Origin: Sanguinoderma infundibulare
Taxonomy: Eukaryota > Basidiomycota > Agaricomycetes > Polyporales > Polyporaceae
Direction: 5' to 3'
DNA: 64,000 bases
Assembly (NCBI GenBank): GCA_032821775.1
Contig: JAVLRN010000012.1
Coordinates: forward strand, 1,240,001-1,304,000
Positions 1-11,640 of the stretch are shown piece after piece. The translations under genes and the position numbers were made by a program. The number at the start of each line of letters is the position of its first letter. Positions within the stretch are counted from its first letter, which is position 1. The notes below the pieces were generated by a model. The model was not told the DNA's origin, searched no databases, and was given only the letters and a program-made list of their open reading frames with translations.

Positions 1-1
1 C

Positions 2-241
2 ACCGGCGTAGGACGGTTGACCGGTGGTACACCTCTCTGCGTCATGTCCAAGGATGTTTGGGACAGCCTCCCACGAATCGGAAACGCACCCGGTATCACC
101 GCGGGTATCAATTTCGATACATTGAATACTGCTCAGCTCATTTGCCTTCCGTCAAATATTCGAGCTGTCGGTGCGCAAGCGACGGTGTGGGGTGCATTCG
201 TAGTGTCTGCGACGTTGACATATCAGCCACGGTGGTTATAG
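2..241 (+). CDS. 3' end of an unrecognised gene (partial)
   Basis: An open frame enters from the left edge and ends at a TAG at 239-241, leaving about 79 residues. The piece has a balanced globular composition (short hydrophobic stretches such as GAFVVSATLTY near the end) and no low complexity. No motif was recognised and wobble-base bias is weak, so it may be a last exon of a gene lying mostly outside the window, or chance. Family unknown. Confidence 0.35.
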   Translation, partial: TGVGRLTGGTPLCVMSKDVWDSLPRIGNAPGITAGINFDTLNTAQLICLPSNIRAVGAQATVWGAFVVSATLTYQPRWL

Positions 242-727
242 TAAGTAGATCGGTAATCGAAATACCCGCCTTGCCATCCACCCATTCTTTGAGGCGTGCA
301 TCGGGAGTAGTAATTCTGCTCAATGCCACAAGTTGAACGATGCAACCAGGCAAACACTTGAGACGGTACGTACGCGAATGTCAATACTTGAGCGAGGCTT
401 TTCCCGTCGACCATCCAGGCCCAAGCCACTTCGACGGCCCGGGGTGAGTGAGAGGCGGTTAGATATGCTCAGCTAACTACTACACATCCTACAACTACAA
501 TATGATACTTGAGAAAAACTCGAGAGCACGAGACGGATATTCCAAGCCCGGAACAGTTGCGACAACTAGTAGGGAAAACGAGTGTGCGGTGAGTCCAACT
601 TGCGATTAAAACGACACGATCCTGTGTTCGAATGTATAAAGTGCTGGTTGGCGGCCTTCTCCCGGTGCGATAAACTAAACTCTCCGTTAGATGGGGATAG
701 GGATGGGATGCAGGTGGGCCAGAGCGA
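242..727. other. Intergenic, nothing supported
   Basis: About 490 bases between the partial frame and the stop codon of the OMA1-like gene, which is read from the other strand. Short frames here lack wobble bias and splice partners. It probably holds the 3' UTRs of two converging genes. Confidence 0.5.
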
Positions 728-2905
728 CTATGGCGGTCGCTGGCGTTTCTCCGCCTCCGCCGCCGCCTGTGTGCGCTGTTGCTCCCGCTCCCGTGCTTCC
801 CGCGCCGTCCGCCGCATCTGCTCCCACCGCTCGAGCTCTGACTTGAGATTTTCTACGCGGAGCTCGTGCACCGGATGCGTCTCGCCCATGATCCTCCGCG
901 CCATGGTCGCAGCGGCGCTGGGCTCCTGCACGACGGCCGCCTCGGCACGCGCAGGGGAGCACTCCGCCGTCTGGGCATTGCTACTCCTGTCCTCCCAGAA
1001 GCGCACGGCTTCGCGGGGGTCGAAGCCTGCGTGTGCCAGCAACCTGCGCCCGACGCGTCAATAAACGTGACTGACACAAACCAGAGGCGACGCTGCGCGC
1101 ACCTGATAGAAACGACGTCGGCCTCGATCTCCTGCTTCTGGCTCGTGCAGAATTCTTGCAGCTGTGAGAACTCTCCGGCGCCCGCCTTCCACATCCCTGC
1201 CAGCGCATCGTTGATGAACGGTCCAACTACGCATCACGAACACAGTCAACCACTCTTCTCACGCACAAGGTGCCGAACAAGATGAACATGTCAACGTCAC
1301 TCACACAACATCGTCACAGGGAACAGGAACGCGCGGATCGCGTCCGTCACGATCGACAGCACGCTCGGCCACACGATCGAGCCCGACGACAGCGTCTCGA
1401 TGTGGTGGCTGAGCACCAGGTGTGCGAGCTCGTGCGCCAGCAGCGTCGCCAGCTCCGCCGTCTGCAGCTCCGTGGGCACCGGGTGCGGTGCGCGCGGCGG
1501 CGCGAGGCCGAACAGCCGCGACAGGAACGACTGCGGTGGCTGCTCCGCGGGCGGACACGGGTGCCTCGCGAGCACCTCGTCGAGGAAGCCCGAGAAGACG
1601 ACAATGCCGCCTCCCCCGTCCGGGCCGAATCCGTACGAGAACGCGTTGGACGAGTCCGGGCGGTCGACGAGGAGCAGGGAGTATGGCGGCCCGGCGATCG
1701 CGTGTGGGGATGGGGGAGCGACGCGCGCGCAACTCAGCTCCGCCCACCGTCGCAGGGTCTCTGACCCTCGTGGGCGCGGTCGCAGCGGGTACTCGGCGGG
1801 AGGGGGAAGGGGTATGTCGCCCGGGCCACAGTCGATCCACTGGGGGCAAAGCTCGTCCTCGTGCTGGAGGGTCGGTATCGCGCTCTCGAGCCGGCGGAGG
1901 GTGTCCCGCACCCACACGAGGCGCCAATCCGAGGGAGGGATGATGCTTGGCGCTCCCCCGTCCGCGGTGAGGATCTCGCCCACGGCGCGGTACCACCCGG
2001 GGCCTGCGAGCTGTGCAGCGATGTCTTCCTCTTCTTCTGGGGACAGGAGGATGACTCGCCATCTGGGAGGGGACACGTCAGTGGACACGTTCGGGACCGG
2101 GTTTGTATTGGGGAGCGACTGCGCAAGATGGATGATGGAGATAGGAGGATGTTTGGGCGGGGAGAGGTGAGACGCGGCGTACCTTCCTGTTAGTGGCGTG
2201 CGCTCCAAGCTAGCGATGATGGTCGCCCAGTAGAGGGCGAGGGGGATGAAGATGAGGATGTGGAAGACGATGGTGCGGTACCTGATCTTGCGCAGGACGG
2301 CCTCCCTCTTCTTCTCCAAGTTGGGATGGCCGTACTGCTCCGCTTTCTGCAGCATCTTCTTGGACTTCATGTTCTTCAGGAGGAGGAGGGGGACGAATGT
2401 GAGGCCGACGCGCGCGGCCATTCGCGCGAACTCCAAAGCGGTCGAGGACTAGGAGACCAATGTGGCCGACACGAGGTCAGTACAGATCTCCTCTAGTAGG
2501 AATGCGTGTGCGTGCAGCATGTCGCGATATACTCACTTTCAGCAGCGCGCCGAGGAAGGGTAAGGGGCTTATTTGATTCCGGGACGTTGAGTGGAAGGCG
2601 CGAACATGGCCAGGCGAGACGTGGATGGGATACCGACGCGAACGTAGCGAGTTAGTGTCTTGAGAGACGAAACCATAGCTCCTGAAGCTGTGTAATGATC
2701 CAGGCAAGTGCGCATATAGCAGAGTGGACGGACCAGGCTCGCTCGAGTCAGCGGGGGTAAGAGTAGTAGCCGTACGCTCAGTCCTCGGGATCAGCCACGA
2801 ATGGTTTCTCCGCGCGCGCGAAGCCGACGAGAAGTCATGAAGACCGGCGGAAACCTGCGGGAAGGAGGCGCGAGGGGGAGAGCGGCTGAGCACCGACCGC
2901 AACAT
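728..2905 (-). CDS. OMA1: OMA1-type mitochondrial zinc metalloendopeptidase (M48 family)
   Basis: Five exons: 2905-2537, 2448-2183, 2062-1305, 1226-1103, 1043-728, giving 610 residues. The N-terminus is Arg/Ser-rich with few acidic residues, as in a mitochondrial presequence, followed by a hydrophobic segment (IVFHILIFIPLALYW). The zinc site is HELAH at about residues 422-426, with the third ligand in QEIEAD (about 496-501). The C-terminus has the family motif THPVHELR. OMA1 is an inner-membrane quality-control protease that processes membrane proteins under stress; this role is from the family. The start ATG is the first in frame before the presequence. Longer than yeast Oma1, mainly through the N-terminal region and a Pro-rich insertion before the zinc motif. 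Confidence 0.9.
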
Positions 2906-3785
2906 GGCACATTGTTTTGTGCAGCTGAGGTCGCAGTAGCACTGTACTTGGAGCCAGAAGGGTGAGGGAGCGGAAGAAGCAGGAAAGAGCTGGAGATGAT
3001 ATCAGTCTCCTACCTTCGCTTAGCCCGAGTTTGGCAGCCGGCGCTTCTCGTCCTCCCAAGCCGCAGGCGGTTCCGTTACGCGTCAACCTGATGCCGAATG
3101 TCCAGACTTGTAGCTCATTGTCCTACAGTACAGTTCTTGTCCTCTTCCTTCCACTGCAGTCGACGCAGCGCGCACTGCGCTCGTCAACTCAGGACTGACC
3201 AGGGACTGACGTGCTCAAATCTTCGGAGTTGAGGATGTCGAAGTTAGCTTACGAGGCTCGGACCGCGTCGATCTTCCGGTGTTGGCACGGCGAGTGCGGG
3301 AGGCTCTTGAATTTCGAATTTCGTCTCCTGCGATTATTACTATCACGTTTCGGATCCTGAGGCTATGCAAGCGTGCCTCTTCCATGGTTTGCGCACAGAC
3401 AACGCCTCCACGGTACTCAACACCACTGCACCGAGTACGTATGTATACATACGAGGCATAGCCATACCTCACAACAGCACTCTAAAGTAGTCGCAAAGCG
3501 ATTCAGGTACCGAAACGTCTCTTGCGTTGGGTGGGAATATTAATACAGTACCGTCGCATCGACAACAGCGATCACCTTCGATTTTCTTCCATTTGATATG
3601 CCCCGGATATCGGCGGTCGCCTTAAGCTGAAGTCGTGGAGCAAATGCATAGGTAGGTTGGCGGGGTCAACGGCGGGCTGCGTGACAAGACCACGGCCCCA
3701 CGACGCCTCGGACTCGGACCAGACTCGTCCTGTGTTCAACGTTGGATGATAGTCCATCGTGAATGTAGTGATAACCACCCGCTAC
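2906..3785. other. Intergenic, nothing supported
   Basis: About 880 bases between the start of the OMA1-like gene and the stop codon of the F-box gene, both on the minus strand. It must hold the OMA1 promoter and the F-box 3' UTR. No convincing exon, tRNA or repeat was seen. Confidence 0.5.
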
Positions 3786-5142
3786 CTAACATCGATACTC
3801 TAGCCGAAACAGGTGCTGTGCGCTCGCAGTCGGGACCCGCTGTTTGAGCAATGTCTCGATCTCCTCGATTCCACGCCTGGAGGTAGCTTTCGTATCGTCG
3901 ACGTCGAAGGTGAGCGCGCGCATACCGCGGAGATCGTTGTGCGCTAAGACGACATCCAGGCCCTCCAGGTTGAGAAGCGCGAGCTCGGGGGACGCGATGG
4001 AAATCCGTATCTCCTTAAGTTGGGGGGAGCGGACCTTGGAGAGGAGGATGAGGACCCAGGACAAGGAGCGGCTTGAGGGCTCTCCAGGACCTGGCGAGCA
4101 TGAGACGTGCAGCGACTGCAAGCCCGTGCAAGGAGCAAGGTCGAGCTGAGTACCTTCCAAGATCGCTGAAGGCGCAGAGATACGTGAGTGGAGTGCGATC
4201 GTAACGACGCTAGATAATGGGAATAGACGTACCAGTGGGATCCCAGGTCTGGGCAAGCGAAATAGATAAATGTTCAAGGGAACCGCCAGAGGCGTTCAGG
4301 AAGGTGCGCATCGCTTTCGCACAACTCCAGGTGGAGATGGAACAGGACAGACGCCGGATGGTCTTGTGCGCTAAAACTTGTAAGAGCCAGTCGACGAGCG
4401 TGTCGACGTGGAAGTCCCGCGAGATGTCCAGGGTGGTCAGATTCGAAAGCGAGCCGGGTGTGATGTCTGGGAGAGGGGCGCCCACCCTATGCCTCAGCCA
4501 ATCAACCGCGAGTAGGCGCAGCGTACGAAGGCGGGGGAACGCTCGAAACAGCGTAGCCAAACCGGTGAATGACATGACACGGCATTGGTTGAGAGTCAGA
4601 GTCTGGACGTGTAGGAAGACCTCCCCAAGAAACACTGCAGACTCGGTGTTGAGCGTCGTTTCCGACAGTCTGAGCGTGTGGATTTTGGGGAGGTTTAGCA
4701 GCGCGGGACCACCGCGATCGGCAGGAGCGAACGTGAGGCGCATCCAGGACAGCACCTCTACCGCATCCGGTTCGCGACGGAGGCTGTCAGGATGGGGGAC
4801 GTTTCCGGGGAGGGTCGCTAGTGTGGGCCACGGGATGACCGTCCTCTGTGCGCCTTCCCACCACGCCATTGAGGTAGCGGTGCGCCCGCGCAGTTCGAGG
4901 TCCCGGACCAGCGGTTGTATATCGGGACATGACTGGGCGAGTTTCACGAAGCGGCAGCTGCGGGGAGAGGGATCGAGGGTGAGGGATCGGAAGAGGTGGC
5001 GTCTCGCCCGCGGGAGCCAGGCGCGGCATACGACAGCGCAACTCTGGAGCGCGTCGTGGTCGTCAGGAAGGAAGTCAATGATTTCGTCATGGATCTCCTG
5101 CGGGAGCAGGATACCAAGCGACGGGATGGATCGCGGGCTCAT
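3786..5142 (-). CDS. F-box protein
   Basis: Two exons, 5142-4233 and 4165-3786, about 429 residues. An F-box lies at the very N-terminus (LLPQEIHDEIIDFL, then CRAWLPRARRHLFRSL), followed by leucine-rich segments without a clear repeat register. This layout is typical of the large F-box families of Agaricomycetes, whose members probably present substrates to SCF ubiquitin ligases; the substrate is unknown. The frame is open upstream to an ATG at 5388, but that part is low in conserved features, so the ATG at 5142, eleven residues before the F-box, was preferred. A related single-exon gene lies at 33165-34379. Confidence 0.82.
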
Positions 5143-5649
5143 GGAGGGTCCTACGGTGCGCTGAGTATGCGGGTGAGGCTCTTTGGCGCCGTGCACCGTG
5201 GCAAGTGGCTTGTACAACTTGAGGGGGAGCCGTGTACCTGAATAAATGTCCGGTCGAAACGCCAGCTGGGAACGGTCTGCCAAATGGTGCTGCGAAAGAG
5301 CAAGCGACTGACGAACAAGCACTGCCCCTGGCTGTGACCGGGAACGATCAGTAAATATGTGTTGGACGCGTACCACTCTGCTGCTCACCTGCTCACTGCT
5401 TGCATGCCCATCGATGTCGAAGACGCGGTCGATGGACAGGAATATTAATGCACGGCTTGGGCGGCGAGGCGGGTCTGACGAAATCCTGAACCTTGTAGCG
5501 TGTTACTGGATATGGGCATAAGGTTATGTAGGCTATTAGTATTACGTGAGTGTGCAGGCCGCGTGAGGCCGCGCGGCACGGGATTCGGCAGGCTGCTTGA
5601 GGCTGCTTGCCATTCGACTGTGTCCATTTGCCTCTCGACGACGACGACG
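5143..5649. promoter_or_regulatory. Divergent promoter region, F-box gene / SVF1
   Basis: About 500 bases between the start codons of the minus-strand F-box gene and plus-strand SVF1. It must carry both promoters. No clear TATA box or repeated element was found. Confidence 0.4.
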
Positions 5650-7113
5650 ATGTTCTCCTCGATTTTCTCGTAAGTCGCTCTCAAAGCCTGTGCATGACGT
5701 GCCTCAGATGAGCTTGCAGCACCTCTGCCCCGGTCGACCCCAACGCGCCAAACTTCCATCCCGTCTCCTCAGCGTTCGGGCCTTCGGAACTCCATGGCGC
5801 GCTCGAGCCCAAGGATACGGAATGGGCGTGTCCTGGAGGGTTCGCCGTTGAGACTCAGGTGTTCTACAACTTCCTCGAGGATGGGACGTCGTTGATGTGC
5901 CAGGTTATTCACTCGGCAGTCGGGTGCGTGCTATCCTTGTCCATCTGGGTTCCCAGCTTACCTTTAATGCCTCGCGATCTCCGCGCGCTCGGTTCCCCTG
6001 CAGCGTATGGTATCCGACGATACAATTCACCTGCAAGATCTACAACCCGAACACCAAGGAGAAGATCTGGAAGTCCGTGAACGTCACCAACTTTGTCACC
6101 CCTCCGCCCGGGCTCGACAAGCGGTCCTCCAAGGCCGACCAGTTCTCCATCACCCACAAGTCCAAGCCCGGCTCCGACACCCCCGAGTCCTACACCATCA
6201 CAGCCAACCTCGACAACGACCTCCAGATCACCCTCGAGGTCGCCCGCCCCGCGTCCGTGCCCGGCTTCAAGGTCGGCAACGGCCCGAAAGGCGGCTTCTC
6301 GTACTTTGGCCATGACCCGAAGAACGCCGAGGGGTACGTGGTCCATCGCTTCTGGCCGCGCAACGTCGCGACCGGCCTCGTCGTGCACAAGGGCCACGCG
6401 ACGCAGGTCAAGGGCCCGGGCATGTTCGTGCACGCCATCCAGGGCATGCGCGTCGACCTCGTCGCCGCCCGCTGGAACTTTGCGCACTTCCAGTCCGACG
6501 CGCTCGGCGGCGTGTCCGCGATCCAGATGGAGTTCACGACGACCGACAGCTATGGGCGCAAGGGCGCCGGCTCCGGCTTCGTCACCGTCAACGTCGGCTC
6601 GCTCGTCCTTGGCGGCAAGCTCGCCGCGGTTACGACGGAGACGAAGTGGCCGGGCGAGGAGCAGGCCGCGAGCGCGGCCGTCGTCTCGCGCGCGGCTCAC
6701 TCGAAGACGGCGCGCGATCCGGACACGGGATATCATGCGCCGACGGAGCTCACGTTCCGCTGGGCGGCGCCTTCGCTCGTCGCAGATGCGCAAGGTTCCC
6801 TGGACGCTACGATCGTTTCGGACGTCGGGACGCCGGATGCGTACAAGGGCTTGATCGAGAAGGTGGACGTCCTCGGGGAGATTCCATACATGATTAAGAG
6901 CATGGTAAACTACGTCTCTGGGACGAAGCCTTACATCTACCAGGTGAGTCCCGTGTTTTTCTTTTCGCACTTCTCACTTGTGAACCTCGTACGCCACAGT
7001 GGCTGAACCCTGCCAAGCTCAATGTGAGCTTACCAGCGGGGTTGATCGAGGGTGTTTCGGACAAGGCAGAGGTCGAGGGCACACTCTACGTGGAGGCAAC
7101 GTTCATTTCGTGA
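5650..7113 (+). CDS. SVF1: Survival factor 1 (Svf1-like, lipocalin-fold)
   Basis: Four exons: 5650-5669, 5720-5923, 6004-6943, 7000-7113, giving 425 residues. The first exon is only 20 nt and supplies the hydrophobic start MFSSIFS, where fungal Svf1 has its membrane-binding amphipathic helix. Conserved family segments follow: PNFHPVSS, LEPKDTEW, ETQVFYNFLEDG, VWYPTIQFTCKIYNP. The C-terminus ends in EGTLYVEATFIS. In yeast Svf1 is a peripheral ER-Golgi protein linked to ceramide transfer and oxidative-stress survival (family knowledge). Length and domain order are normal. A long antisense frame at 5909-6970 is a shadow of this GC-rich exon. Confidence 0.95.
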
Positions 7114-7431
7114 TCTACATTTGGATACCAACACCATGATGCTCGGGGCGAAACCACAGTGTACAGTACGTTCGTAGAAGAAGTTGCTTTCAGAAGACCT
7201 TTTCGGTTCCGACTTTAGTGTGCCAGTCTTGTAGTCCTTAGTCTCGGATAGTGCAACTCCACTATTGGCAGTCCAGCGTTCACCACTCGATGCGACTCGA
7301 TGTGGGAGGGTATGTCATGAGTTCAAGATCTACGTACTAGTAACTAGCGTCCAGCGTCAATGTTTACCGGAGCAGCCTACAGGGAGACCTAAGATACAGA
7401 TGCGTGTAGACTACATCGAAATCAGTTCGTA
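7114..7431. other. Convergent 3' region
   Basis: About 320 bases between the stop codons of SVF1 (+) and the DUF6534 gene (-). No coding signal; expected to hold both 3' UTRs and polyadenylation signals. Confidence 0.5.
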
Positions 7432-9679
7432 TTACATGCTGACGAGGATCTGTCCGCTCTGGTCCGGAGTGACGCCTTGGGTCTGGCCCAAAGGGAGACT
7501 GACTGGTAACGGTGGCCGTGACGTCCGCAACTCGACGGTGACGGTCGTGTCGCGCTGGATCGCGACGACTATCTCCTTTGAGGGGGCCTGGAGAGACAAC
7601 GAATCTGATGAGTTGCGTGGGACGAACGAACCCAGACGTGACGGGGATGCGCACCATGGCGTCCACGGCACGGACGCTGCGCTTGCTGGAAACGCTATTG
7701 GACGTGCGCGAACTCAGTGGGGGCAGCGTCCCTTGGCCAAAGAGCTCTGCCTGCAGCCGCAGGCCCTCGCGCGCGTTGAGCGTTGCTAATAGTGATACGG
7801 TGTACACTGCGCGAGGACGTGAGAGCCTGACAGCGCGGACGGAGTATGGGGACCGTACTGCGAGAGCCGATGTAATAGCACATAACGTAGACAGCTGTTG
7901 CAGGGAGAAGTAGGACCTGCATGCAAGAACAGCGTTAGTGAATATGACTGGTTCGAGGAGAGGAAGGAAATTCGGAATGCCGCACTGTAACGAGCGAGGC
8001 GATGGAGCAAACACTGCAGTACTTGGCGCATCAGGACGGGCCCGCGATCTCGAGACGTCGAAGAGGCGCACCTGGTGAGCAAGCCCGTATTAATCGTATA
8101 GAACAGCTGTTCGTTTCGTCAGTCATTTTCGAGGCCTTGAGCGAACATGACGCGCGATCGACGCACTAATCGGTTTATCAAGCGATCCGCTCTAATGCAC
8201 GAAGGTTAGTTAGTCCACGGGTGGCTGATAGCGACGCTGCGGAACGCACCCAGCGGAACCCGTCCGAGACCTGGCGAGAAGGGTGACAAGCACGCCACAT
8301 AACAAGATATCCGTGGCAGCGGTAGTGGTACTCAGCGCTATGTCGTACGGCTAGAGGGGCATGAGTGGGGTCGGGCATACCGGAACGCGGCGAAGTAAAG
8401 CGTACGGTCAACAGGATGAACTCTGCCAGGGAGGCCGTGGTAACGCTGCAGGCAAGTCCCGCGTAAGCTACGCGTAGCCTCAAATAGGGAGCGTGATGGT
8501 AGCAAACCTTTCCACAAAGAGAACTGCGAATAAACAATGGTGAGGATAAGGAGCTGTTTTTGAGCGGAACCATACTACTCACCGAGTCCAAGAGCTGAAG
8601 AGCGAATATATTAATTAATCAGTATCAGGTGCCACATACCCTCGGACGCACAGATGTCGGCAAACACGAAGATAGCCTACACACACAAGGTTGAGGGTAG
8701 GTTAAATGATATAAAAGCGCGTTCCAGACGTACAAGGATGGCAACCAAGGTCTTGTATCCCGTCACTGGAAAACGACTGAGTCTGTCTGTGTATCGAGCC
8801 AGACTAGCCGGATCACTCACGCGTCCATATTCGGTACGTATAGAACCTGATTGAGCCATCAACACCAATAGGCGTGAATCATGAGATAAAATCAACGCAC
8901 GACTGAATGATTCCAATGGCGAAAGCCTAACGAAAATATATGGGATTAGTATGGTCCATGCCAGTTAACACATGAAGGACCCACGTTAACCACGATTTGA
9001 GCCTAAAAGGAGTTGCGTGAGCACTTGCGCATCATAACCGATCTCAAACAACATACGTTCGACGTCCTGCAACAGAGTGTCATTAGTTCGTAACCCAGAA
9101 ACGGACTCCAAATAGCTACTCACCAGGGCAAGGCTAGATTACCGAAAGTGAACTGCTTTATAACAAGGTAGTCCCACACTGCAGGAATTGACATTAACAC
9201 CTGCGAGATAACGTTTGTAATATGTGGTAAGGAATCGCTCACTAGCCGCAGAATACAGGAAGAGGCTGATGGTGTCGAGAGACCAGACGGTGAACACCTG
9301 TCGACCGCAACTGAAGTGTAGCCCCGACCGAAAGCAGTGAAAACATACCATGACCCGAAGGAACTTCCTGTCGAGAGGATAATGCCTATAGTACCATAGC
9401 GCCTGCGAAGACGTCACTGCGAGCAGGAGGGATCCAATGAGCGAACAGCAGGTATGATCAAGATCAAACAGACATACCTCCAAATAGGCTTCGGGGAAGA
9501 AGTCACGAAGATCAGAGTCTCGACTGACAGCACAGGAGGGCCCGAACTCACCTAGCAGTGACGGCTAATCCTATTAGGGTCACGCCAAACCTTTGAACTG
9601 TCAGTATACTGCGTTACCAGCAACCTTTACGTGGAAGATGCTATACGTACGTCATGTCGAGCCCGATTGCTTCGGACAT
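7432..9679 (-). CDS. DUF6534-family seven-helix membrane protein, 22 exons
   Basis: Exons: 9679-9651, 9590-9552, 9488-9478, 9416-9349, 9297-9243, 9178-9124, 9066-9057, 9002-8985, 8926-8901, 8846-8821, 8786-8734, 8676-8640, 8594-8583, 8523-8508, 8445-8406, 8350-8250, 8191-8167, 8106-8072, 8013-7986, 7916-7859, 7806-7655, 7587-7432; 350 codons including stop. The spliced protein (349 aa) has the family landmarks in order: TFGVTLIGLAVTASLFGV, YYRHYPLD, VWSLDT, FYTYRIW, ADRLINRLV, LFYTINTGLLTS and YTVSLLATLNAR, then a polar tail. About seven hydrophobic segments are expected. Function of the family is unknown. The donor of the 16-nt exon (GTTTGC) is the weakest junction. Confidence 0.85.
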
Positions 9680-11640
9680 GTTTCCGGATAGTCATGGGCT
9701 GGGCCTGAACAATGCAACGAGGAAGGCAATTGCAAGCCTCGGCCGGGACGGTTGCGAAGTACGGGGGAAAGGGGGGAAAGGTGGGTTCGTTGGGCGGACG
9801 CTGGCCTGCGATCCTCGCGGACAAAGTTTTAAAGAACTTGCTGTGTGCCCCACGACGGGTCGGCCACGTTCATTACGATAGCGCTAATGCCAATACCGTT
9901 TCTAGTATGGAGCGGAATTAGCATGGGAATTGGTCGCGGTGGGAGCCACGGTCCTATGTTGGGTAACCTGTCCTCGGGTGCGTTTGATTGGGTCTTCAAA
10001 GCATACACGCCAGGCTTTGCGAAAAAATATATCTGCTACAACACGTCATCAGCTCATACATACCTCCCTACATCGCTTGTCATGTTAAAAGTTTGTCGGC
10101 AAGGCGTGCTGGTGCTGGCACCCCCGCAAATACTGCGAACAAAGGGAGAAGTCGAGAAGGGAACATCACTCACGATTGATGGAAGTCGCCGTCAGATCGT
10201 ATGCCCTGCGCTGAAAGACTAAGTACAAACGTGAGTACTAATTGGTCAGCCTTGTGATGCAACGCCCCTGCAAGGAGTTTCATATTGCGTGTGAGTATTC
10301 TCCCGATGCTCGAGCATTGTCCCCACACCGAGTGTGTCCGTTGAATGCGAGGAGGGTATCTTGCGCAGCCGCCAACGTGAAATCTGGCCCGGGCCCGAGC
10401 ATCGTGAGTGGCCGCAACTCTCGATTTGACCGTTGGAATCCTGTTCTGCGGAGACGTTTTCAGTGTGGGGGATGCTCAAGGGTGTTGATATTCCACGAGT
10501 GACTGCTGCCGCTGCCTCAAGCAGCGAAACGGTGATACGTCGCAACGGCGTAGTGGAGTCAGAGGCATGGCCATGGTCTGTTGAAACCGGCCAATCACCC
10601 ACCTTGAGACTGAAGGGATTCCGCGTGCATGGAAGGAGCTCGACATGATGGTGGCACATCCGAAAGCACACAACGGGCGCCTTGGCACAGAGTCTCACGC
10701 ACCGAAGCACGCCAGGCTACATACTATAATTTAAATAGTCGCCAAGTTGACGTTTAATGCCCGGCGACAACGTCACACCAGACACCCCGATAGATCCATA
10801 AATCCATGCAGTGCGAAGGAGGAGATGTTGTGACTGTATGTTATCGGCGGTCCAGCCTGGGAGTCACGACCGAGGAAATGAGCACTTGAAAGTGGCGCCG
10901 TCACTTCAGCGGATTCTAAACTTTCTGAACATCGACGCATCAAATGATTCAAATCGCCTGACCTTGCCTCCTAGAATCTTCGGCATGGGGATGAATGGCT
11001 CCCGTATGCTATGCGATGAAGCAATCCGGCTGCTAATGCATTTGAAGGCCTGGCCGATGCAACACGGACAGTTCTGTCCGCTTAGAAAGATCGAAGAGCG
11101 GTGAGTTCAGTCTGACATCAAGTGGAAGTCAAGACAACTTACGGCAGCATGGTTACTGAAGCGAGTCTCGAGCACAGTCGAGACCGTGATATGACGCTAG
11201 TTCGAACAACTTCAACAAGGTGACCTTGGGACTGGCCAAAACATCAGTTACTACCTTTGAGTACATAAACGGCGCGCCCTCCGATGCTCAACTTACAGAC
11301 GCAGATCCGCGGACCTTCGTTGAATCGCTCACACAAGAAGGCGTCACGGGAAGGGTATTGCTCTATTCCAGACCTAAGAGAAAGAGTGTCAAATACAAGC
11401 GTCGAGCAAGCGGTGCATCCAGTACGTCCTACAGTGCGATGAAAGGAACGACAAAAATCAACACTAGCACGATTACAACCCACGCATCGGTACGCGTGGA
11501 GATCCAGTATATACCCCTCAGCAAGCCTCACTGCCGAACAGTGATAATGATAGTTGTGCATGCTCTCCGACCGGAGGAAAGCTACCCTCGTTGCGCCGCA
11601 GGAGGGAGCTCAAGACCCAAGACACGACGCGACCGGCCGC
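9680..11640. other. Unresolved region with coding-like fragments
   Basis: No gene could be assembled. On the minus strand an open frame at 10246-10710 reads as a polar Ser/Thr-rich stretch like the cytoplasmic tail of fungal membrane proteins, and a second frame at 11244-11561 is cysteine-rich. Given the tiny exons of the neighbouring DUF6534 gene, a second fragmented gene on the minus strand is possible. On the plus strand 9845-10222 is open but has no recognisable motif. Confidence 0.3.

Noticed and set aside
6093..6854. 253-residue plus-strand Ser/Pro/Arg-rich frame
   Set aside because: A +1 shadow of the SVF1 exon; composition is typical of out-of-frame GC-rich coding DNA.
5909..6970. 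353-residue minus-strand open frame
   Set aside because: It lies antisense to the main SVF1 exon, is rich in Arg/Val/Gly/Asp, and has no motif. It is a shadow of a GC-rich coding exon.
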